From: Bacteroides mediterraneensis
GTDB lineage: Bacteria > Bacteroidota > Bacteroidia > Bacteroidales > Bacteroidaceae
DNA length: 64,000 bases
Direction: 5' to 3'
Assembly: GCF_025993685.1 (NCBI RefSeq)
Contig: NZ_DAJPEN010000001.1
Coordinates: 4,278,001-4,342,000, forward strand
The translations under genes were made by a program, and so were the position numbers. Positions 42,825-50,770 of the stretch are shown here, piece after piece (within the stretch, counting starts at the first letter, position 1; every line of letters begins with the position of its first letter). A model generated the notes under the pieces. That model saw only the letters and a list, made by a program, of their open reading frames with translations. It ran no database searches and was not told the origin of the DNA.

Positions 42825-43895
42825 TTATTCTCTGTTACTGATATACGTTCTCCATCGTTCCAGCAGACAGGTCATGTCTTCGGGCAGTTCGGAAGTGAAA
42901 AACATTTCCTCTCCCGTGCGGGGATGTACAAACCCCAGTGTCTTGGCATGCAAGGCCTGACGGGGACAGATTTCGAAACAGTTGTTTACAAATTGTTTGT
43001 ATTTGCTGAAATGAGTTCCTTTCAAGATTTCATGGCCGCCGTAGCGTTCGTCATTGAACAAGGTGTGGCCGATGTATTTCATGTGTACGCGAATCTGGTG
43101 GGTGCGTCCGGTCTCAAGCACACATTTCACCAGCGTGACGTAGCCCAGCCGTTCCAGCACCTGATAGTGAGTGACAGCATGTTTCCCCTGAGTCGGGTCG
43201 GCCATGACGGCCATCTGCATCCGGTCGCGCGGGTTTCGTCCGATGTTGCCCACGATGGTGCCTTCATCCTGTTCCACGATGCCCCACACCAAAGCATTGT
43301 ATTCACGCTTGGTGGTCTTGTGGTAGAACTGTAATCCCAGGTTGGTTTTTGCGTCCGGTGTCTTGGCCACCACGAGCAAGCCCGACGTATCCTTGTCGAT
43401 GCGGTGCACCAGTCCCACTTGCGGGTCGTTCGGATTATAGGTCGGCACGTCGCGCAGATGCCAGGCGATGGCATTGACCAACGTTCCGTGATAATTTCCG
43501 CAGCCCGGATGTACTACCAGTCCCGCCGGTTTGTTGATGACCATCAGGTCGTCATCCTCATACACGATGTCCAAAGGAATATCCTCCGGGATGATGTCGT
43601 TCTCGTAACGCGGACGGTCCATCATCACGGTCAGCACATCCAGCGGCTTTACCTTGTAGCTGCTCTTCACCGGTTTTCCGTTGGCCATGACAAAGCCATT
43701 GTCGGCCGCCGTCTGGATACGGTTGCGCGACGCATTGACGATGCGTTCGAATAAGTATTTGTCGATGCGGACAGGAGCCTGTCCCTTGTCTACCACTGTA
43801 CGGAAATGTTCGTACAGTTCCGGTTCTCCTCCAATCGGTTCAATATCGTCTGGCGTTTCGCCGTCCAGCTCGTAATCAATCAAATCTTCTGCCAT
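42825..43895 (-). CDS. rluD: RluD-family 23S rRNA pseudouridine synthase
   Basis: A 356-residue enzyme with an N-terminal S4 RNA-binding domain (about 40-105, RIDKYLFERIVNASRNRIQT) and the RluA-type catalytic domain, active-site Asp in HRIDKDTSGLLVVAK, with GRTHQIRVHMKYIGHTL. It isomerises uridines in large-subunit rRNA. An acidic N-terminal extension (about 30 residues) is usual in Bacteroidetes. It lies between the PASTA gene and ddl. Confidence 0.92.
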   Translation of the reverse strand: MAEDLIDYELDGETPDDIEPIGGEPELYEHFRTVVDKGQAPVRIDKYLFERIVNASRNRIQTAADNGFVMANGKPVKSSYKVKPLDVLTVMMDRPRYENDIIPEDIPLDIVYEDDDLMVINKPAGLVVHPGCGNYHGTLVNAIAWHLRDVPTYNPNDPQVGLVHRIDKDTSGLLVVAKTPDAKTNLGLQFYHKTTKREYNALVWGIVEQDEGTIVGNIGRNPRDRMQMAVMADPTQGKHAVTHYQVLERLGYVTLVKCVLETGRTHQIRVHMKYIGHTLFNDERYGGHEILKGTHFSKYKQFVNNCFEICPRQALHAKTLGFVHPRTGEEMFFTSELPEDMTCLLERWRTYISNRE

Positions 43896-43910
43896 CTTTA
43901 CTTTAGGAGG

Positions 43911-44561
43911 TTAGAACCAGGAGTCATCCACTTCAGCTTCGCTGTTTTCAGGTACTCCTTCACTTATCATTATTTGGGTAGAATCCATGGCCAGCGAATC
44001 GCGGATAGCCGTGTTGCCCACGCATAAGGTCAGCATGGCCTCGTGGGGAACCTTGTCCCCGCTCATCAGACTTCTGCCACGATATTTGATGCCGTAAATC
44101 CAGTCTTGTTCCCCTGAAACATATTCCGGTTCCGTCAAACGGAATCCCATGGCTTTCAGTTTGGCCTCTGCCTGTCGCAGGGAACTGTTGTCAACCAAAT
44201 CGGGCAGCTTCACCAGCGGCACCTTCGAAGTGGTAACGGTCAGGTAGATGGTACGCCCTTCTTTTACGCGTGCCCCTTCTGCCGGATTCTGGTCCAGTAC
44301 CATACCGTCGGGCAGTCCTTTCACATAGCTGGAGTCTACTACCAGTCCTTCCAGCTTTTGGTTATGCAGCGCCAGCTGGGCTTCCCCCAGCGACTTGTTT
44401 TTGACATTGGGCACCACGTAGGCTTCTCCGTGGTGTGTATAGTGGTCGAGCCAGAGCAGTGTGCCCCAGCATGCACCGATAACAACCACAATCATGGCTA
44501 TCAGGTTCAGCCAGAAAAAACGGTTCTGTTTGAATGAAAAGAATTCTTTCAGGGTTATCAT
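43911..44561 (-). CDS. Single-pass PASTA-domain protein
   Basis: A 216-residue protein: short cytoplasmic tail, one membrane helix (about 18-38), then two clear PASTA domains (about 48-112 with VPNVKNKSLGEAQLALHNQK and DQNPAEGARVKEG; 115-182 with LPDLVDNSSLRQAEAKLKAM) and an acidic tail. PASTA domains bind peptidoglycan or lipid II-type ligands; here there is no kinase or penicillin-binding domain. Heading an operon with ddl suggests a cell-wall role. TATCTTTG (complement of 44587-44594) is its -7 box. Confidence 0.85.
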   Translation of the reverse strand: MITLKEFFSFKQNRFFWLNLIAMIVVVIGACWGTLLWLDHYTHHGEAYVVPNVKNKSLGEAQLALHNQKLEGLVVDSSYVKGLPDGMVLDQNPAEGARVKEGRTIYLTVTTSKVPLVKLPDLVDNSSLRQAEAKLKAMGFRLTEPEYVSGEQDWIYGIKYRGRSLMSGDKVPHEAMLTLCVGNTAIRDSLAMDSTQIMISEGVPENSEAEVDDSWF

Positions 44562-44806
44562 GTTACGTCAAAGTCTATAATTGGGACAAAGATATAACAT
44601 TTTGTTGGAATACGGGGGAGTAATCGGTGAAACCTATGTCTTTTTAACATGAAAACAGACACTTGCCACAGAAAGGGTACGGGTGAGGGGCGTGAAAGGT
44701 GTGGAGAGAAAATGCATGAGGGAGGAGGACTTTTTCTTAATGCCTTTTAAAGCAGACGGGGAACTTCTTAATCTATGTTATAAAACATGCGTAAACGTGC
44801 ACAATA

Positions 44807-44837
44807 CTTGCATAATTCCAGAAAGTCCGTACCTTTG
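44807..44837 (+). promoter_or_regulatory. Promoter of the methyltransferase leader
   Basis: CTTG at 44807-44810 (-33) and TACCTTTG at 44830-44837 (-7) with 19 bases between. Transcription would begin near 44843, about 127 bases before the ATG. Confidence 0.65.
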
Positions 44838-44842
44838 CATCG

Positions 44843-44905
44843 TGTTTTTCATAGTATTAGATTTAAGGTTAACAAAGGTTGGAGTTCAGCGGAACTCCTT
44901 TTTTT
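44843..44905 (+). ncRNA. Leader RNA or small RNA ending in an intrinsic terminator
   Basis: From the predicted start near 44843, about 60 bases run to GGAGTTC (44881-44887) paired with GAACTCC (44892-44898) and T7 (44899-44905). This is a textbook terminator before the methyltransferase gene. It may be an attenuator or a separate short RNA. The segment TTAGATTTAAGGTTAACAAA upstream of the stem looks conserved-like, but I cannot name an RNA family. Confidence 0.5.
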
Positions 44906-44969
44906 ATGCCTTTATCTGAACGACAGGAAAAACGACAGCTTGTATAGACTCTTATTAAGATACAGAAGA

Positions 44970-46169
44970 ATGGCCGAACTTTCACCCGAAACGCTACAGT
45001 TTATCCGTGCACATCGTACAGAGGATGTGCGTACCTTGGCCTTGCAGGCCCGTAAATATCCGCAGGTAGATATGGCGGCGGCTGTGGTGCAGATTGCCGG
45101 CTGGCAGATTGCCGAGAAGAAAGTGCCCCTTTGGGCGCAGACCGAGGGTATCCGGTATCCGGCCCACCTGTCTATGGAACAGTGTTCTTCGGAAATCACG
45201 GCTCGCTACAAGGCTTCGTGGCTGAAAGGCGATACGATGGCCGATTTGACGGGCGGACTGGGGGTAGACTGTTCTTTCCTGGCACGAAACTTCCAAAGAG
45301 TGGACTATGTGGAGCGGCAGGAAGTGCTTTGTGAACTGGCCCGCCATAATTTCCCGTTGCTCGGTTTGCCGCAGGTCACGGTGCATGAGGCGGATGGAGT
45401 GGATTATCTGCGACAGATGGAACCGGTGGACTGCCTGTTTCTGGACCCGGCCCGTCGCAACAGTCAGGGAGGAAAAACTGTGGCCATTGCCGACTGTGAA
45501 CCGGATGTGCAGAAACTGGAACCGTTGTTGGTAGAGAAAGGACGCACGGTGGTGGTGAAACTTTCGCCCATGCTCGACATTTTTTCTTCGCTGCGGGAGT
45601 TGAAATACATCCGTCAGATTCACGTAGTGGCTGTGAATAACGAGTGCAAAGAGTTGCTCGTAGTACTCCAAAAACCGGAAAAATCGGCTTCAGAAGCCTC
45701 AGGAGAGGTGTGGATAAGTTGTGAACAGGCTGTTAATAACTTTTTGACGGAACCGTTTGTCTTCACTTATGCACAGGAGAAAGAAGCCCGTTGTCCGCTG
45801 GCGGAAGAAGTGGGGAATTACCTTTATGAACCGGGGGCAGCCTTGTTGAAAGCAGGACCTTACCGCTTGTTGGGAGCGCGTTTCGGTCTCCAGAAACTGC
45901 ATGTGAACAGTCATTTGTATACGTCGGAGGCGTTGGTCGACTTTCCGGGACGTCGTTTCCGGGTGCTGGAAGTGTCGGGGTTTGGGAAGAAAGAACTGAA
46001 ACAGTTGCTGCAAGGAGTGGACAAGGCCAACCTGACGGTGCGTAATTTCCCGGCGTCGGTGGCGGAACTCCGGAAAAAATGGAAATTGAAGGAAGGAGGC
46101 GATGTGTATCTGTTTGCCACCACTTTGGAAGGCGACCGGCACGTGGTCATCAAATGTGTCAAGGCATAG
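44970..46169 (+). CDS. Class I SAM-dependent methyltransferase with THUMP-like C-terminus
   Basis: A 399-residue protein. Residues about 90-240 form the SAM-binding core (MADLTGGLGVDCSFLAR, VDYVERQEVLCELARHNF, CLFLDPARRNSQGGKTV, VVVKLSPMLDI). The C-terminal region (RFRVLEVSGFGKKELKQLLQ, LTVRNFPASVAELRKKWKL) matches the THUMP-like domain of Bacteroidetes proteins of this kind, so an RNA or tRNA substrate is plausible. I chose ATG 44970 since the 61 codons upstream overlap the leader hairpin. The gene ends with its own terminator. Confidence 0.85.
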   Translation: MAELSPETLQFIRAHRTEDVRTLALQARKYPQVDMAAAVVQIAGWQIAEKKVPLWAQTEGIRYPAHLSMEQCSSEITARYKASWLKGDTMADLTGGLGVDCSFLARNFQRVDYVERQEVLCELARHNFPLLGLPQVTVHEADGVDYLRQMEPVDCLFLDPARRNSQGGKTVAIADCEPDVQKLEPLLVEKGRTVVVKLSPMLDIFSSLRELKYIRQIHVVAVNNECKELLVVLQKPEKSASEASGEVWISCEQAVNNFLTEPFVFTYAQEKEARCPLAEEVGNYLYEPGAALLKAGPYRLLGARFGLQKLHVNSHLYTSEALVDFPGRRFRVLEVSGFGKKELKQLLQGVDKANLTVRNFPASVAELRKKWKLKEGGDVYLFATTLEGDRHVVIKCVKA

Positions 46170-46201
46170 GCCTCTACTCGGAAATTGTCAAAAAATCATA
46201 C

Positions 46202-46237
46202 AGCGGGTGTCTAATTTTTAGACACCCGCTTTTTTTA
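46202..46237 (+). terminator. Terminator of the methyltransferase gene
   Basis: AGCGGGTGTCTA at 46202-46213 pairs with TAGACACCCGCT at 46219-46230, then T7. Perfect stem. Confidence 0.93.
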
Positions 46238-46275
46238 GGCATTTCATTCTTTGTTGATAATCAGCTGTTTAAAAG

Positions 46276-46292
46276 ATTGGCACGGACTTTGT
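46276..46292 (+). promoter_or_regulatory. Possible sigma-54 promoter of the ABC operon
   Basis: TTGGCACGGACTTTGTA fits the -24/-12 pattern TTGGCACG-N4-TTGCW except for GT instead of GC at -12. It lies 64 bases before the ATP-binding protein ATG; no TAnnTTTG box is evident in the same gap. Confidence 0.5.
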
Positions 46293-46355
46293 ATAGGATT
46301 TAGTGGAAAATAAAACTCCAAAATGAAAATATGAATCCTATAAAACGATAAAATT

Positions 46356-47033
46356 ATGATTAAGATTGAAAACCTGACAAAAACGTTCCGTACCACGGAA
46401 GTAGAGACACTGGCACTGAATAAAGTAAGTTTGGAGGTAAGAGACAAAGAGTTTGTAGCTATCATGGGACCTTCCGGATGCGGAAAGTCTACTTTATTGA
46501 ATATTATGGGGCTGCTGGACAATCCGACTTCGGGAAGCTATTTCCTCGACGGAAAGGAAGTGGGCAGTCTGAAAGAAAAAGACCGTACCAACGTGCGCAA
46601 GGGAAACATCGGTTTCGTGTTCCAGAGCTTCAACCTGATTGACGAGTTGAACGTGTTTGAGAACATCGAACTTCCGCTGACGTACCTGAAGGTGCCTTCT
46701 GAAGAACGGAAACGCCGGGTGAATGAAATCATGCAGCGGATGAACATCAGCCACCGTGCAAAGCACTATCCGCAACAGCTCTCCGGTGGTCAGCAACAGC
46801 GTGTGGCCATTGCCCGTGCCGTGGTTTCCGGACCGAAGATTATCCTGGCCGACGAGCCGACCGGTAACCTGGACTCCAAGAACGGACAGGAAGTGATGGA
46901 ACTGCTGACCGAACTGAATAAGGAAGGAACCACCATTGTGATGGTGACACACAGCCAGCGTGACGCAGGTTTTGCCGGACGTGTCATCAACCTGTTCGAT
47001 GGCCAGATTGTGGCTTCTATTGCGGAAATGTAA
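46356..47033 (+). CDS. ABC transporter ATP-binding protein (LolD/MacB type)
   Basis: A 225-residue ATPase: Walker A GPSGCGKST at about 37-45, Q-loop FVFQSFNLIDE, signature LSGGQQQR, Walker B IILADEPTG, and switch His in MVTHSQRD. It drives the FtsX-type permease encoded 12 bases downstream; this MacB/LolCDE class moves lipoproteins, peptides or drugs or transmits force across the envelope rather than importing nutrients. Confidence 0.95.
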   Translation: MIKIENLTKTFRTTEVETLALNKVSLEVRDKEFVAIMGPSGCGKSTLLNIMGLLDNPTSGSYFLDGKEVGSLKEKDRTNVRKGNIGFVFQSFNLIDELNVFENIELPLTYLKVPSEERKRRVNEIMQRMNISHRAKHYPQQLSGGQQQRVAIARAVVSGPKIILADEPTGNLDSKNGQEVMELLTELNKEGTTIVMVTHSQRDAGFAGRVINLFDGQIVASIAEM

Positions 47034-47045
47034 AAACGGTGCCTT

Positions 47046-49421
47046 ATGAAACGTGCATTGAAAGGACTGTTTCGAAAAGGAGAGGCCAATGTGGTCAAGA
47101 TTGTCTGCCTGAGTGTGGGGCTGGCCATCGGCCTGGTCATGCTGGCGGAGGTCATTTTCGAACGGTCGTACGATAACTTCCTGCCGGGGTTGAAAGAAAC
47201 CTACCGGGTGGAAGAACGCTACAAACAGAAAGGAACCGACTGGAGGGAGCACGCGCAGACTCCCGGTGCCATCGGACCGGGGTTACAGCGCTATTGCCCG
47301 GCGGTGGAAGTGGCCACCCGTTTCACGGGGATTGGGTCGATGACGCTGACGACGGAAGACCATAAAGAACTGGATGGACAGGCTTATTTCTGCGACAGTA
47401 CCTTCTTCCGGGTCTTCCCGCGGAAACTGCTGATGGGCGAGGAGCCTTATACGGGGTTGGAAAAGGCCAACAATGCGTATATCTCTTCCAAACTGCTGGA
47501 GGTGGCAGGCGAACAGATTATCGGGAAAACATTGTCGTGGAAACAATATCCCGAGTTCCATGTGACCGTGGTCGGGGTGTTTGAGGCTTTTCCCGAGAAT
47601 ACCCATCTGCCACAGATGGATGTGCTCATTGCCCTGCCGACCATCGGGCAGGTGGCTTACGATGGAACGAACAACTGGCTGGGAAATGACCGCTACAAGA
47701 CCTATGTCCGCTTGCGGAAAGGGAGCACTCCGGATGACTTGAAGGAAGGTATGGACCGCATGCTGGAAGCGAATCATGTGACGGAAGAACTGTCTCAGTC
47801 GGGGACGAATCTTGAATTTTCTCTTCGCCCCGTAGCCGAAATATTCACCTCGTCCGATTACAACCGCATCATGAACATCGTGTTTCTGAGTTTTGCGATT
47901 ATCATGTTGCTGGTGGCTGTACTGAACTATATTCTGCTGGTGGTTTCGTCCATGGTGAGCCGTGCCAAGGCCATTGCCACTTACCGTTGCTACGGGGCCG
48001 GGAGCGGCGACATTTACCGGATGATTCTTTCCGAGTCGTTGCTGCACGGACTGATCAGTCTGGCTCTGGCCGTATTGATTATTTTCGGCTTGCAGGATTT
48101 CCTGCAAGAACAGGTCGGACACAGTCTGGAGTCGCTTTTCCCCTTGTCTACCGTATGGGTTTGTCTGGCAGTGACGGCCGGAGTGATTCTGCTTTGCGGA
48201 GTGATGCCGGGGTATCTCTATACCCGTATACCGGTGACCTACGCTTATCGCCGCTACACGGAAAACAAGCGGAGGTGGAAACTGGGACTGCTGTGCTTGC
48301 AGTTCGCGTTGACCACATTCTTTGTCTGCCTGCTGACGGTCATCGGCTTGGAGTATAACACCTTGATGAATTTCAATCCCGGATTTGAATACCGGAACAC
48401 CTTGTATGCCGACCTGTCGGGCAGCAAGATGGTGGAGCGGGAACGCTGTGTGCAGGAACTGAAGAAACTGCCGGAGGTAAAGGCAGTTACCTGGGGCTAC
48501 CAGCTCCTGTCGGAGCGTTGCAGTGGAAACAATGTGTACAATCCGGAAACAGGAGAAGAATACATGAACATTGCCGACCTGTATTATGTGGGTCCCGATT
48601 ATCACAAGGCTTTCCAGATTCCGGTCATCGAAGGAAATTTGTTTACCCCTACGCTGACAGATTCCTTGTCGCAGCAGGTGATGGTGAGCCGTCAGTTCGT
48701 GGAACGCATGAAAACACTGGCCGGATGGACAGGCTCTCCCATTGGGAAGTCGGTATATATTACCGAACATACCGAACGTGGAACGGTAGCCATTGTTTGC
48801 GGGGTGTACGAAGAAATCCATTTGGGCTCTCAGGTTTTGGAAGAGCATGACGAGCGTCCTACGGTGATGTTCTATCGAAATAGACCTTCGGGTTATTTAT
48901 ATGTAGCGTTGAACCGGATGTCGCCCGAGGCCATGAAGCAAGTGCAGCAGGTGGTCGACCGGGCGGTTGCTTCCCAGCAGCTGAAGGTGTACAGCCTGTC
49001 GCTGGAGATAGGAAACCTGTACAATGCCGTGTTGCACGTACGCAACAGCGTACTCTTTGCAGGCTTGTGTATTCTGATTATTGCCCTGACAGGACTGGTG
49101 GCCTATGTGCGCGACGAAGTGTCACGCCGCCGGGCGGAAATCGCCATCCGCATCATCCACGGGGCTTCGATGGCCGACGTGCAGAAAATCTTCCTGCTCG
49201 ATTTGCTGAAGATTGCCCTTCCGGCTGTAGTGATTGGGGCCTTGTGTGCCTGGAAAGTCGGCGAACAGCTCTTGCAACTGTTTGCAGTGAAAATCGACCT
49301 CACCTGGTACCTGTTTGCCGGATGTATGCTGCTTGTCTGCGTGATTGTCTGGCTGGTGGCCTTCGGACTGGTGTGGAAAGCTGCCCGGGCCAATCCCATG
49401 GAGAATTTAAGAACAGAATGA
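47046..49421 (+). CDS. ABC transporter permease, double FtsX/MacB type
   Basis: A 791-residue membrane protein. One helix near the N-terminus (KIVCLSVGLAIGLVMLAEVI), a periplasmic MacB_PCD-like domain (about 50-260), three helices (280-400), a second helix (420-440) plus periplasmic domain (440-660) and three final helices (LFAGLCILIIALTGLVAYV and following) with the FtsX motif RRRAEIAIRIIHGAS. This internal duplication is common in Bacteroidetes, so one chain may supply both half-channels. Cotranscribed with the ATPase and with the DUF2807 lipoprotein. Confidence 0.9.
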   Translation: MKRALKGLFRKGEANVVKIVCLSVGLAIGLVMLAEVIFERSYDNFLPGLKETYRVEERYKQKGTDWREHAQTPGAIGPGLQRYCPAVEVATRFTGIGSMTLTTEDHKELDGQAYFCDSTFFRVFPRKLLMGEEPYTGLEKANNAYISSKLLEVAGEQIIGKTLSWKQYPEFHVTVVGVFEAFPENTHLPQMDVLIALPTIGQVAYDGTNNWLGNDRYKTYVRLRKGSTPDDLKEGMDRMLEANHVTEELSQSGTNLEFSLRPVAEIFTSSDYNRIMNIVFLSFAIIMLLVAVLNYILLVVSSMVSRAKAIATYRCYGAGSGDIYRMILSESLLHGLISLALAVLIIFGLQDFLQEQVGHSLESLFPLSTVWVCLAVTAGVILLCGVMPGYLYTRIPVTYAYRRYTENKRRWKLGLLCLQFALTTFFVCLLTVIGLEYNTLMNFNPGFEYRNTLYADLSGSKMVERERCVQELKKLPEVKAVTWGYQLLSERCSGNNVYNPETGEEYMNIADLYYVGPDYHKAFQIPVIEGNLFTPTLTDSLSQQVMVSRQFVERMKTLAGWTGSPIGKSVYITEHTERGTVAIVCGVYEEIHLGSQVLEEHDERPTVMFYRNRPSGYLYVALNRMSPEAMKQVQQVVDRAVASQQLKVYSLSLEIGNLYNAVLHVRNSVLFAGLCILIIALTGLVAYVRDEVSRRRAEIAIRIIHGASMADVQKIFLLDLLKIALPAVVIGALCAWKVGEQLLQLFAVKIDLTWYLFAGCMLLVCVIVWLVAFGLVWKAARANPMENLRTE

Positions 49422-49457
49422 TAATATGAAGTAAAAAATAATTGGAGGTAAAGACTT

Positions 49458-50360
49458 ATGAAATTTGGAATGAATATACTTACATTGGCCTATGTCATGG
49501 CATGTTTCAGCTGTATGGGAACTGCCCATACCGTTCAACCGAGTAAAAACTATCAGACGGAACGTCGTACCATCGGGAATATACAGGAAGTGTCTACGCT
49601 CTCTTCCATCGATGTGGTGTATCACCAGACTTCCGGCCAGCCGTATGCGGAAATTTATGCATCCGACAATGTGATGCCCTACGTGGTGCTGAAGGAATCG
49701 AAAGGTGCGCTGAGCGTGTATTATCAGGATGGAACCAGTATCCAGGGAGAGAACCGTTGCCGGGTAGATGTATATGCGCCGTCTGTCAGTCGCTTTACGA
49801 CGATGGCTTCCGGCGACATCGCCATTCCCAAAGGACTACGTACGGAAGGAAGCATCCGTTTCCAGACGAATGCCAGCGGTGACATTGAATGTCCCACGGT
49901 GCAGTGCGGCAGTTTCGAGGCCGATATCAATGCCAGTGGAGACGTGGAAGTGCAGGAAGTCAACTGCAGGAAGTTGCAGGCTCGCATCAATGCCAGCGGC
50001 GATATGAAAATCAATAAAGCGGTGTGCCGCGATGCTGCTTTGGCGGTCAATGCGTCCGGCGATTTCATTCTCTCCAATCTGCAGTGCCAGGAAACCTTGG
50101 AAGGTACGGTCAACGGCAGTGGCGACATGTTGGTATCGGGCCGTTGCCTGAAGGCCGTGCTTCGTGACAACGCTTCCGGTGATTTGGATGCCGGCAGCCT
50201 GAAGGCCGAGGAAGTGGATGCAGCCGTCCATGGTTCCGGCGATTTGTCTTGCCGGGCCTCCCAAAAACTTACGGCACAATCCTATGGCAGTGGCAACTTG
50301 GTGTATGCCGGTAACCCTTCGCAGGTGACAAAAGAAGGAAAGCACATTTATAAAAAATAA
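49458..50360 (+). CDS. DUF2807 (GIN-domain) lipoprotein
   Basis: A 300-residue protein with signal peptide and possible lipobox (YVMAC, Cys16). From about residue 45 a DUF2807 right-handed beta-helix-like domain appears: SSIDVVYHQTSGQPYAEIYA, then at least seven ASGD/GSGD repeats about every 20 residues. Such proteins are putative adhesins or auto-transporter-like envelope proteins of unknown role. Third gene of the ABC operon (36 bases after), with a GGAGG Shine-Dalgarno. It could be a cargo or partner of the exporter; this is inference. Confidence 0.85.
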   Translation: MKFGMNILTLAYVMACFSCMGTAHTVQPSKNYQTERRTIGNIQEVSTLSSIDVVYHQTSGQPYAEIYASDNVMPYVVLKESKGALSVYYQDGTSIQGENRCRVDVYAPSVSRFTTMASGDIAIPKGLRTEGSIRFQTNASGDIECPTVQCGSFEADINASGDVEVQEVNCRKLQARINASGDMKINKAVCRDAALAVNASGDFILSNLQCQETLEGTVNGSGDMLVSGRCLKAVLRDNASGDLDAGSLKAEEVDAAVHGSGDLSCRASQKLTAQSYGSGNLVYAGNPSQVTKEGKHIYKK

Positions 50361-50391
50361 AATATAGAAAATCTCTTTTAAAGTTAAGTGG

Positions 50392-50427
50392 GGTGAAAGG
50401 TCCGTGAGGTCCTTTCACCTTTTTTTG
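50392..50427 (+). terminator. Terminator of the ABC/DUF2807 operon
   Basis: GGTGAAAGG at 50392-50400 pairs with CCTTTCACC at 50411-50419, followed by a T-run. Confidence 0.92.
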
Positions 50428-50530
50428 TGGGGTAGTCCGGACTCTTTAGCAGGAGGCTGTAAGGTTTCCCCGGGCAACCTTGTATCAGGGAGATGAGAAT
50501 GCAAGGGGGATGAGCTGAGAACCTCTTTCC

Positions 50531-50634
50531 TTGTTTTAGGTTTTCCGAGGCGGAAACGTAGGTTTTCCTTATGTGAAACGTAGGTTTCCCCCATGAGAAA
50601 CGTACGTTTTCCACAAGGGAAACATAAAAAACTT
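50531..50634. repeat. 22-bp tandem palindromic repeat array, copy B
   Basis: Units begin at 50531, 50553, 50575, 50597 and 50619, exactly 22 bases apart. The core reads GAAACGTAGGTTTTCC, GAAACGTAGGTTTCCC and GAAACGTACGTTTTCC in the three best units, with 6-base variable gaps (TTATGT-type). Same repeat as 30915-31016. The first unit keeps only its right half and the last only its left half. Confidence 0.88.
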
Positions 50635-50720
50635 CGGGACGGAAGCGGATAGGTGTCGGGAGGTTTTCTCATCTGGAGCGTTTTGCTACATATTTCCTAT
50701 TTTTTGGAAGGATTGTTCTA

Positions 50721-50749
50721 TTTGAATCGGTGGTAATATCCTATTTTTG
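50721..50749 (+). promoter_or_regulatory. Promoter of the GH2 gene
   Basis: TTTG at 50721-50724 and TATTTTTG at 50742-50749, 17 bases apart; ATG is 21 bases further. Confidence 0.55.
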
Positions 50750-50770
50750 TACATCTTAAAAATAATATCG

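Larger units (their letters stand above)
44562..44969. other. 408-base divergent region upstream of PASTA and methyltransferase genes
   Basis: It contains the PASTA -7 box (44587-44594), about 200 bases with nothing I can assign, the methyltransferase promoter (44807-44837) and a leader with a terminator-like hairpin (44881-44905). Confidence 0.55.
50361..50770. other. 410-base gene-free region: terminator, 22-bp repeat array, GH2 promoter
   Basis: It holds a terminator (50392-50427), about 100 bases I cannot assign, the repeat array (50531-50634) and a promoter (50721-50749). Minus-strand open frames across the array give repetitive, non-protein-like sequence and are not called. Confidence 0.6.

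Noticed and set aside
47283..48848. 521-codon minus-strand frame opposite the ABC permease
   Set aside because: His/Gln/Arg-rich composition typical of antisense translation; the permease on the plus strand is clearly real.
50384..50672. Small minus-strand frames across the copy B repeat array
   Set aside because: Their apparent repeated peptides simply reflect the 22-bp DNA repeat read in shifting frames.
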